Assembly (NCBI GenBank): GCA_026874595.1
Contig: CM049313.1
Coordinates: forward strand, 51,449,659 to 51,513,658
From: Sipunculus nudus
Lineage: Eukaryota > Annelida > Sipuncula > Golfingiida > Sipunculidae
Direction: 5' to 3'
DNA: 64,000 nucleotides
The notes below the pieces were generated by a model. It was not told where the DNA came from. It searched no databases and worked only from the letters and a program-made list of their open reading frames with translations. Shown here piece after piece: positions 22,880 to 32,698 of this stretch. The first letter of the stretch is position 1; each line of letters opens with the position of its first letter. Position numbers and translations under genes: made by a program.

Positions 22880-23216
22880 ATTATGTAAAACATCTGATGT
22901 GCTATTTCTGTCATAATATGGTTTCAACATGTTAACAGGACACAGTTATTTTTTTCTTACACCTATCTGGTGTTAACAGTATGTAAATTAAATGACTGAC
23001 TTCCTTGTCAACAATGTAAGGAACAAAATACCTAGCTTGCAGAGGTCTGCCACGTACAGGTAGAATGGCACGGACCTTTACACCAGGCTCAAACGCCCTA
23101 CTTACAGTGTGCTTGTCATACTTTGTTTTCATTTTACTTTGTGAAGATTTTAGATTTGACTTTGCAATCTCATAATTATTGTGTAGTTTAGTGCGAAAGT
23201 CTGAGACATACTGCAA
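22880..23216 (-). pseudogene. Integrase C-terminal region, broken
   Basis: Minus-strand sequence with QSKMKTKYDKHTVSRAFEPG and VRAILPVRGRPLQARYFVPY followed by a frameshift and then MLKPYYDR. This is the typical integrase C-terminal (GPY/F-like) region that leads into RT in this gene order. It is continuous with the RT start at 22817, which supports IN-then-RT as original order rather than a local inversion. Confidence 0.75.
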
Positions 23217-23246
23217 TAAACTAAGGGAATCAGTATTTTCAGAGTT

Positions 23247-24360
23247 TCTCTTTAAGCAGTTTTATTGTACCTCGAACTGAGGGACTGAAACCAAAGGACT
23301 CTTGAAAGCATTCTCTGCAACAAACAAAAATAGGTTGATTCTTCCATCCCAGTCTTTCTGAGTTCCATAAGAATAACTCCTGATCATGTTTTTTAATGTC
23401 TGGTGAATACGCTCGAGGGCGCCCTGACGTTCAGGATGGTATGGCGAAGAGCTGTACTGTTTTATACCTAGCTCAAGCATAACTTGCTGGAACAAGCCAG
23501 ACATAAAATTAGACTCTTGGTCTTTAAGCAGTTTTAATGGACCGCGGATTGACATCCAAGGACTCTTGAAAGGATTCTCTGACAGCAATTGGTGGATTCC
23601 TTCATCCCAATCTTTTGGTGTGACATAACAATAAATCCTAATCATGTTTTTAATGTCTGGTGAAAACGCTCGAGGGAGCCCTGGCTTTCAGGAAGGTATG
23701 GCGATGAGCTGCACTGTTTTATACCTAGCTCAAGCATAACTTGCTGGAACAAGCCAGACATAAAATTAGACCCTTGGTCAGACTGGACGGATTTCTAGCG
23801 ATAAGCCTCCGGAACTAACTTTAAACCTTTTAGGATTGACATCCAAGGACTCTTGAAAGGATTCTCTGACAGCAAACAGCAATAGGTGGATTCCTTCATC
23901 CCAGTCTTTTGGGGTGACATAACAATAAATCCTAATCATGTTTTTTAATGTCTGGTGAAAACGCTCGAGGGAGCCCTGGCTTTCAGGAAGGTATGGCGAT
24001 GAGCTGCACCGTTTTATACCTAGCTCAAGCATAACTTGCTGGAACAAGCCAGTCATAAAATTAGACCCTTAGTCAGACTGGACGGATGGACCAGTTTTAA
24101 TGGACCGCGGATTGACATCCAAGGACTCTTGAAAGGATTCTCTGACAGCAAACAGCAATAGGTGGATTCCTTCATCCCAGTCTTTTGGTGTGACATAACA
24201 ATAAATCCTAATCATGTTTTTTAATGTCTGGTGAAAACGCTCGAGGGAGCCCTGGCTTTCAGGAAGGTATGGCGATGAGCTGCACTGTTTTATACCTAGC
24301 TCAAGCATAACTTGCTGGAACAAGCCAGACATAAAATTAGACCCTTGGTCAGACTGGACG
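23247..24360 (-). repeat. Four tandem copies of an integrase core segment (about 270-298 bp each)
   Basis: Units at about 23247-23520, 23521-23790, 23791-24088 and 24089-24360 each encode, on the minus strand, NFMSGLFQQVMLELGIK, then SSPY-PE-QG-LER-HQTLKNMI and a KDWDEGI segment. This is the DD(35)E core around its last catalytic Glu (QGSLERF). The 23247 copy is the most diverged. The 23791 unit begins with 47 bp identical to gag DNA at 26462-26508. A functional integrase has one such segment. Confidence 0.9.
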
Positions 24361-24918
24361 GATTTCGGTAATCCAAAAGTTGTAAAAAACTTAGTCAGAG
24401 CCTTCACAATATTTTTGGCATTAATTTTGCGCAATGGTATAGCCTAAGGGAACCTGGTAGATGCGCACATAATTTTCAGGAAGTATTCATGTCCAGATTT
24501 TGTTTGAGTTGTGGTCAAACATAATCAACAATTATCCCACTAAATGGTTCCTCGAAAGCAAGAATAGGCCTATGTCGGGCTGGAGGATTCTGATTTGGCG
24601 TGCCTACCATATGGCATGTGTGACATTTTTAACAATATTGTACAACATTTGTCCTGAGGTTAGGCCAAAAGAAGTGTGTACTATTTTTCTGATAAGTTTA
24701 ATTTTTATACCAAAATGGCCAGAAAAAGGAGCCTCATGTGCCATGCTTAGAATTTCATTGCGATAACTTTTGGGCATTACTATTTGATGTTTATTGGCCC
24801 ACTCATCATCAGCGCATACATCAGGTGCTCGCCATTTACGCATAAGCATCCCATTTTTAACATAGAAACAAACTGGGGTATGTGACAGTTCATCTTTAGA
24901 AAAAGCTCTGGGAAACAA
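24360..24918 (-). pseudogene. Integrase zinc-binding domain and start of core, frameshifted
   Basis: Minus strand: VCFYVKNGMLMRKWRAPDV, MPKSYRNEILSMAHE-APFSGHFG (the HH of the HHCC finger) and a C-H-T-C pair in another frame after a slip in an A5 run near 24640. Core sequence with KINAKNIVKALTKFF and TFGLPKSVQSDQGSNFMSG (second catalytic Asp) follows. Stops around 24450-24600 break the region between finger and core. Confidence 0.8.
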
Positions 24919-24929
24919 ACAGGGTTCTT

Positions 24930-25420
24930 TTGCCGTTCTGCGAAAGGTTCTGACCTTGAAAATGCTGCATCCTGTACGGGCGAGTCGTTAGACGAGTCAC
25001 TAGTGACTTCCAGAGTGTTATTATCTGGCCCATTATGTTCATGTGTGTTTTTCTTGGCCATAGATCTAGTTACAGCACATGAAGGAAACAAACCAGGAAT
25101 TTCCTGACTTTTAGGATCAGTATCCTGATCAAGTGACGGCTTTTCTGTCACTATTGGTACAGGCTGTACTTTGTCACCTGCAACATCATTGCCTAGTAGC
25201 AACTGAATTCCCTTAAGGGGCAAAGTAGATCTTATGCCTACAGTAATATTGCCAGAAATCAAATCTGACTTTAAATGTACACTGTGAAGCGGAACTGAAG
25301 TTTGCTTGTCTGAAAACACACCATTAACAAGTGCATGTGCACCAGAATAGACCTATTAGAAAATGGCAAATTGTTTGCTAACATGAGTCTGGCCTGAACC
25401 AGTGTCCCTCTAAATTCTAA
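24930..25420 (-). pseudogene. Aspartic protease and downstream linker
   Basis: The active-site DTGS is encoded on the minus strand at 25395-25406, with stops shortly after it. The ORF 24780-25319 then gives GIQLLLGNDVAGDKVQP, the conserved C-terminal flap/core motif of Ty3/gypsy proteases, followed by the linker to integrase (AVTRSMAKK). One functional polyprotein is no longer possible. Confidence 0.75.
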
Positions 25421-25741
25421 TAGGGGTAGAATCTGAAAAATCACTTGAAAGTTATACAAAAACCATCATGTATGAATGGCTCAAATAACTCCATTTCGAA
25501 GCCAAGAGAGGAATCTACTACCTTAGTTTCATCAAACAAAGAACTGACACTTACAGTGTCAGTCATTAACTCTTTTAGAGTCATCAAAGGAATCTACATC
25601 CTTATTACAATCAAACTCCTCATGGGAGTCAACAGAGGAATTTTCCTTAGCAGAAACAAACTTCTGTTTGTCATAAGAGGACCTGGCCTCACTTAAAATA
25701 CTCTCGCAAGAGTCAGAAAAGGCCTTATTTAGAGGATGCTC

Positions 25742-26745
25742 CTAGCAGAAGTCTTGAAGGGACCTAACCGTATTAAATTCCTCGCAGGAATCAAATGAGG
25801 TTTTTACCCTGAAAGCTACAGATTCTTCTTTGGAGTCAGTAGCCTCAAACTCGTTATTAGAGTCAATAAAGGAGTTGTACCCCTTATTTACATGAAAAGA
25901 GCTTTGCTCTTGTACTATGCTATGCATAGATTTTGAAACAAAACCAGACGGTTTATTCTTTGGTTTATTCGCAAATTTCCAGCAGTCAGATATTAGATGA
26001 CCTTCCCTTTTGCAGTAATTACAGATTTTCTTTGAAAATGACTGGTCTTTGTTGGATTCAGACACAGTGGACGTGTACTGAGGTGTAGCAATGGACTTTG
26101 CTGAACTATCAGGAATACTAGTACTGGGTGACTGCGCCTTAAACTTCTTTTGACCATACTGATTTACGTTCTTGTTTGTGAATGACTGGTTTGATTTTCT
26201 AGTTAAGGACATTTTGTGTGTTAATGAATAATCATCAGCTAATTGGGCAGCAATGTCAAGTGTTTTAGGACTTTTCTCATCAAGAAAATATTTAACATCT
26301 GCGTTAATGCAGCGCTTAAATTCCTCAAGCAAAATCAAATGGCGCAAATTGTTTTAATCTTTCATTACATTTTTTAGAACAACACCAGCGATCAAACAAC
26401 TGCTCTTTTGTCCAAGCAAATTCGACGTAGGTCTGTTCTTTGCGCTTTTTCCAATTTCTGAATTTCTAGCGATAAGCCTCCGGAACTAACTTTAAACCTT
26501 TTAGGATTAACCGTTTAACCTGGTCATGGTCAGCAGCGGCTTCTACTGAAAGCTCTGTATACATTTCTCTGGCCTTGCCAGTCAATTCACTTTGTAATAG
26601 CACAGTCCAATTGTCCTTAGGCCATTTTAAATTTTCAGGTACCTTCCCAAAGTGTAAGAAATATTTATCATCCTCTTTATCAACCTCTTAAAAAGGTTGG
26701 AAAAGTCTAATGTGTTTAGTAACCTCAAAACTTTGTGTTGGGGCA
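25742..26745 (-). pseudogene. Gag with CCHC zinc knuckle, interrupted
   Basis: On the minus strand the ORF ending at 25742 contains CNYCKREGHLISDC (C-x2-C-x4-H-x4-C, 25982-26023), the nucleic-acid binding knuckle of Gag. Upstream, capsid-like sequence continues through 26347-26745 with in-frame stops, one of them at the segment LVPEAYR near 26470. Sequence from about 26750 to the primer site is T-rich on the plus strand and shows no clear coding. Confidence 0.8.
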
Positions 26746-27271
26746 GCACGTAGACTATGTTCTTATTTAAGTCTTTCTTACTTTAGTCGTTTTGACTCAA
26801 TTCCTTTTCTTATTCTAGTCTTTCTCCTTTTAACTTTTAATGTTCTTCCCTCTCTTTTAATGCTAGCTCATGTTGCATTTCTAACTTTTTTTAAATTCTA
26901 ACTGCATAGCAAGGCTGTCATTTTTTTATGTTTTCATTTCACTCTTTTCAATTAAACCTTTGCTAACTTGGTCTTGCATGATTTTAGCAATGATATCAGG
27001 CTTTCTCAAAGCTTTTTTTTTAAACTTAGCCTTAAGTGTTGTCCGAAACGCAACAACTGATCTTTGTCAAATGTTCAAGTTGACCAGGGTCGGGATCTTC
27101 AACAAATGTCTCAGGTTTGAAATCTGCCATGTAAAGATGTAAAACAATAACAAAAACCACTGAGATAAATCTTGTAAACAATGTAATGTTACCTCTGTAT
27201 AATCATGAAAACAATGTCTTGTAAACAATGTGTCTTGGTCAACGCCAAATAAATTTTCAAAACTATTAAGC
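26746..27271 (-). other. 5' leader of the retrotransposon
   Basis: Lies between the Gag start and the primer site. It is T-rich on the plus strand with many short ORFs. No domain seen. Confidence 0.5.
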
Positions 27272-27289
27272 CTCCCGGACAAGCCCCAA
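27272..27289 (-). promoter_or_regulatory. Primer-binding site, proline-tRNA type
   Basis: Six bases inside the 5' LTR, the minus strand reads TTGGGGCTTGTCCGGGAG, which agrees at 15 of 18 positions with the tRNA-Pro primer site TGGGGGCTCGTCCGGGAT used by many retroelements. It fixes the 5' LTR as the right-hand one and hence the minus orientation. Confidence 0.7.
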
Positions 27290-27295
27290 ATTTTA

Positions 27296-28086
27296 TGTTC
27301 TGGAACCTAATAACAACAGATCACTTAGTCTCGAAGAGCATAAATGTTGTAACGGGGATAAATAAAAATAAGATTCTGTAACACTTGGCACGTGATATTC
27401 TAGGGGAATGAATAAAGAAATCAGTGTTTTTTGTTAACAGATAATTATATTTTATTCTTAAAACAACCCTAACATTGCAATACACTAAAATAAATAAAGT
27501 ACACAGTATAACAACAGTACAACAGCAAATGAATACAATTACACAGTATAAAAAATAAAGTGTACAGTACCAGATCGAGTGTCCGGATTTTAGGCTTTTC
27601 TTGATACCCCCTTTGTCACAGCTCAGTAAGTCCTTTAAAACTAATAATCCACGTAAAAAGATCAAATAATCCAAAGTAAAGCTCATGTAATAATCCCGAA
27701 GGCAAACTGGAGACAGTCCAACTGACACTACTGAACTACTGCAATTATCGGAAAGGTCTAAAACTGACTCATACTATACCGTGTCCGCTGGAATTTTTCG
27801 CTCTCCCTTTCCCGGCTCTAAACACAGCTCCTATTTATAACTTTTCACCTTTTCACCTTTCCATTTCCAAACAACCCAAAGAACGCAACAAGACTCACGC
27901 TCTCATAGAGCGCGAATAGCCCAGAAAATTCTAGATTAGCACGAACGCTGTGTCTTTACACATCAGAGTTCAACCAACGCGGGTTACACCGAGCCAGCTA
28001 CCGGCCAGGCGAAGTTGCTACAGCAACGAGCCACGCCCGCGCCACACGTTACACCCCTGCGCACAATAACACAGACATCTGTAACA
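27296..28086 (-). repeat. 5' LTR of the retrotransposon (791 bp)
   Basis: Begins TGTTCTGGAACC and ends CTGTAACA in plus-strand reading, so it has TG...CA ends, and aligns with 21055-21835. Visible substitutions and small indels against the other LTR (for example GTCGTGACGAG against GTCTCGAAGAG) show that the insertion is old. Confidence 0.88.
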
Positions 28087-29263
28087 ATATGTTATACATT
28101 CTTTTCGTTTATCACTTATGTATTCCTTCTCTTATAGGATTCCATATCTTTTTGCGTATACCATTTTGAAAATTGTATATCTAAATAGAGAATAAAACAT
28201 AATATAAAATAAAATCTAAAATCACATAGTACCTTATGTTTACGAATAAAATGTTATAATTGTAAACGAAAAGTAATGAATCTGAAGTTTCAGAACGGAG
28301 TGACAATTTCAGTGACGTATATGCTGGCGTAAAAAAGATGCATGTATATAAAGTACATATTTTATTAGGGCTCGGTATCACCTATAAATATCGTATCGCA
28401 ATATTTTGCGATATCTGGTATATGTGATTATTTGTGTTGTAATAAATTTATAGCATATATACATATATGCATATATTATTAGTATTTGTTATGTTAGTTA
28501 TAATGACACCATAAATGTTGACCATTTGATTCCCCTAGATAAATTTGCAAAAAGGAAAACTTTAAAAACATGATGTCTGTGATTCCGAGAATGTCGAGGT
28601 AACAAATCATTTTTTTTTTAGTTTGATTTAGCACTAGACAAAGGTTGCAAAGGTCTAAGGCAGAAGTCTTTATAAACATCGGAAAGGTTCACATTTGTGT
28701 AAAATCCGATTATTAATTAGCTTGTAATACATTCTCTTTTACAAGATATCATAGCACAAAAGTTTTCACCGATATCTTTCCTAGTGGTTTTCAAGAAACA
28801 ATCAGAACAGTTTATATTGTATAATGATAATTAAACATAACGAGATTCAGGATAAAACCATCTATTATGTCAACTGAGAGATATGCATGGTATCACAGAG
28901 ACGGTTATACCTTTTAAAATGAATTTATAACAATAAAATACAGTCTTGAAGATAATGAAAATCATATCGATGTAAATAACTTAGTTTATGTATCTCTTGT
29001 GGATATCTATAAGGTATTTAATTCAGAAATATAATTAGATATGCAATTTAGTGGCGCTATTCGGCGTTGGAAAACGGCGCTAAAGATCCTAGGTTCAACG
29101 ACCCTGAATCCCTTAAAAAAAGTGAGATATCGAAATGAAGTCCGGGATTCGTTCTGAAAACTTAAATTCAGTCAAAAATAATTTCATATCATCTTGTTAC
29201 CTTCATCCCTTTTAACATACAGTGCAGTCAAAAGGACAGAGGCATACACATTCAACAACAACA

Positions 29264-29306
<43 letters not shown>

Positions 29307-29715
29307 AATATATAAATCTTCTCGTAATCGCATTTGCGCATAGATATTTGCGAATATTCTAATAACATACACGCAGATATGGACTTACTCATAAGCTAAA
29401 CAAAGTGAGTTTGCAATTGAGAATGTCATCTGACCAAGATTTTTTTTTAACAAGTTTGTTTTCACCAATCACAAAACGCATAGCAACATTGAACGCATAG
29501 GAACATAGGAAATGAAAGTGAATAGAGCTGTGCTAGAAACCTTGCGATCATCTACGACTGCCAGTCTCAAATGGCTAGCATTTAATGTACGTGCGAATAT
29601 TATCGGCGATAAGTCGCAGAAGCAAAATCAGCAGTTTACATGTTGCAATACATTGATATTGATAAAAGTAGATCTTTTAAAATTATTACCTTTACTTTAT
29701 TATATTTTCTTGCAG
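28087..29715. other. Intergenic region upstream of FAXC copy 1
   Basis: AT-rich; holds (CA)n at 29264-29290 followed by (TA)n to 29306. The last 120 bases (AGAAGCAAAATCA, AAAAGTAGAT) align with the regions just before FAXC copies 2 and 3 and end in the acceptor TTTCTTGCAG. The promoter and a 5' non-coding exon should lie in or beyond this stretch but could not be placed. Confidence 0.55.
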
Positions 29716-30013
29716 GGATTATACCGGGGGATTAATCCGAACAATGTCTGCAATCCTTGATCGCATTTCGGAGATCATCAGTGATGTGTGGAAAAACAAA
29801 CCAGTACTTGTCGCTTCATGTGTAGGGGTCGCTGGATTGTGTTGGTGGTGGAGGGTTCGAGCCCAACAGGAACCTAAACCCCCGGCCATCTGGTACAGGG
29901 ACGTGGTGTACATTTACACTTTTCCACGGCGAGTCACCAAACAGGTGGTGAACCTCTCACCATTCGCAATGAAAATTGAGACTTGGCTCAGAATGCACAA
30001 GATCAAATACGAG
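29716..30013 (+). CDS. FAXC: FAXC copy 1, exon with start codon (coding 29744-30013)
   Basis: The exon appears to begin at 29716 after TTTCTTGCAG, giving 28 bases of 5' UTR and implying an upstream non-coding exon. The ATG at 29744 opens 90 codons ending at GAG|GTAGGT, phase 0. It carries the anchor helix and the first beta-alpha unit of the thioredoxin fold. The same ATG context (AATCCGAACAATG) is kept in copy 2. Confidence 0.85.
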
Positions 30014-32580
30014 GTAGGTCTTGAATAACAGTAGCCTTTAAATAAAAAAGAGATCTTTGCCGTCGCGTTATTCCACCGCCATGGGCCAAAGCGAAACCAA
30101 ACTATGCTCGCAGAGAAGTTCGCGCCTTAGCAGTTGTAAGGGCCCCTTATCAAACGCTGAATGATTAATTCTTAACTAGTACTTCAAAAACTTTTCCGTG
30201 GCGTCCATTGTTCATTAGTTAGAACTTTACCCCGGATGCAACAGGTCAAATGACGGAAGGCAATCCCGCATATGCATCAAAACCATCCCGCTAGTTCACC
30301 TGATTAGATTCATTATTATTTGAAAATATAATTGATTATGTCTGATTTTATATATAGAATTTCTATGAATGCATAAGAGTTTGGTCATTCCAAACTGATG
30401 TATGTCTTACTAGCTTTAACATTTAGATTTACATAAACATTTTGAAACTTAAGTAAAGGTCACTTGTTTCAGTCTTAAATTGTTTTTTTTTTAATTTTTA
30501 ATATTTTCTAAGTCAGGGATATTATATTAACCAATATATGACAGTTTTTGTCTAAATGCTAACCCGAAGGAACTTCCACTGTCAGTGAATTGACCTGTTT
30601 TAATCGATCAGAAATACAGCCGCATGGCATTAAATGACAAACTATTATAGATAACAAGGATCAAATTTATATAAACTGCGTCTTTTGGCAAACATCGCAA
30701 CAATGCTGATTGCCCTTAAATAATTTTAAACACCATATATATGTTTTGTTGAACAAACATCTCATGTAAAATGTTTAATTAATTATAATCAGGTGGTTGA
30801 GACTTTTCAATATTCATCCCGCCGGATTCAAATCCCGTACGTGTGGTTCAACGGTAAATGGTTTGAGGATTCTGGACTGATTATCAAACATCTGACGTCA
30901 CACTTCAAGCTAGACGAGACAGAGGGACTGACGGAGGCTGAGAGAGGGCTGTTTATTCCATGAAACATGTTTATAATTATAATTTACTCATGAGGGATGT
31001 TTAAGAAGGAAAGCAGATACCTTTAACATACTTCTTATTAACCTCTCTTATAAATTTTGGATGTCAGTTTGTAGAAACCATGGAGTGGTCACCTAGACGG
31101 AAACAGATCCCGTATGTTTGGTTCAATGGTCAGTGGTTGGAGGATTCTGGACTGATTATCAAACATCTGACGTCACACTTCAAGCTAGACGAGACAGAGG
31201 GACTGACGGGGGCTGAGAGAGGGGTGTCACTGGCTTTCATCAGGATGATCGAGAGTCATACGTCATGGTAAGCCATAGCAAATTGGAGAGTGTTTCATAT
31301 TGGCACTTTATCCACTTGAGATGATATGCAATTCAGAAAAAGGGAATATACAATTTGGTTCCTAAGAAAATATGTCAAAACTAGTGGCCCAAGCTGTTGC
31401 TTGGTAACTTATATTTATACCAGGAATACATGTAATACCTGAATACCCAATTAATGAAATTTAAAGTTCCAGAAAGATTTTTATAAGGAACAATTCATTT
31501 TAATTGGGATTATTATTATATATTTATATGAGTGTGTGTGTGTGTGTGTGTGTGTGTGTATTGTGTACAGTAGTTGACTTGACTCTGTCTTTACCTCGTA
31601 TATGATAATCTCTGTTGATATTGTATCTTTTTATACAATCAAATAGGCCATGGGGCAAACTAGTATTTGGCATACTTACTGAGTCAATTAACATATGTTA
31701 ATTTACAATGTAAACATTTTACACTTGGGTCATATTTTCTAGTAACTGTACATAGCAAATTTGTATTCACGTAAGAAAGCAAACTAGCTACCAATATTGG
31801 AAACTTTTATCACGAAATATTTTCTTATGTACAGACAGACAGTGATGACTAATAATCTAGAAACGAATCTCTATTGTATCAGTGAACGAATGTCTCGTCT
31901 CTCTGTGTAGGACGATAATCAACTACAGATACGTGACTAATACTGAAGCGTACAGCCGAGTATTTCATATGAGTGGGAACAAGTGTGCTCATGAGTACAT
32001 GGCCCGAAGAATCAAGAATAATGTAAGAAGTAAATTTTCTTTTCTTATTCCTGTCATCAGTCTGTCTGGTCAGACGTAAAGGGGGGGGGGGGGGGGGGGG
32101 GGGGGGCTCTCCATGCGTCCGAAATTCTGGAATAATTATATCCTTCATTCTTTAAAATATTAAAGCAAATACTAGGTTGCTTTGATATAGGCGTTTTAAG
32201 TTTTAAAGCAAAATGCCTATTTGTAATTTATCTATCATCTGTTTGTGTTTTACTACAACCTTATCAATATTATCAGCAAACATTTTGCTATTACGTCATA
32301 ACATTTATCTGTATAACAAATTACTTAGTCAACGTGTACTTCAGGTAATTTCTGGCAGGACTGACTTAAAGGTATAGCCCTTTACGACAGCAACTTTACA
32401 TGACGGATGTCTGTAGTGATCACAAGGGAAGGCTCCTGTTCCCTTAGCTTCCATACTAACCCCCCCCCCTCCCGACTGGTTACAGGCAAGTGTGGAGGAA
32501 TAGAGATATCCGGGATACGTTTTTTACGTGAAAATTTAAAGAAATGTCGGCGAACATCGTTTCCATTTGGTTTCCACTAC

Positions 32581-32623
<43 letters not shown>

Positions 32624-32644
32624 AAAGTAGTTTGCGTATGTGTA

Positions 32645-32698
<54 letters not shown>

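Larger units (their letters stand above)
21055..28086 (-). mobile_element. Decayed Ty3/gypsy-type LTR retrotransposon, Gmr1-like gene order (7.0 kb)
   Basis: Read on the minus strand: 5' LTR (27296-28086), a proline-tRNA-like primer site, Gag with a CCHC knuckle, protease with DTGS, integrase zinc domain and amplified core, integrase C-terminus, then RT with YIDD, running directly into the 3' LTR (21055-21835). RNase H is missing. IN upstream of RT, together with RT of Ty3/gypsy type, is the arrangement known from Gmr1-like elements. Frameshifts, stops and deletions throughout make it non-functional. The outer flank shows an ATAT/ATAT match that could be a 4-bp target duplication. Confidence 0.88.

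Noticed and set aside
22551-24766. Plus-strand ORFs inside the retrotransposon (63-88 codons)
   Set aside because: Antisense shadows of the minus-strand pol sequence.
29850-29866. GGTTCGAGCCC, resembling a tRNA B box, in FAXC exon 1
   Set aside because: It lies in conserved coding sequence, is not followed by an acceptor stem partner and has no A box at the right distance.
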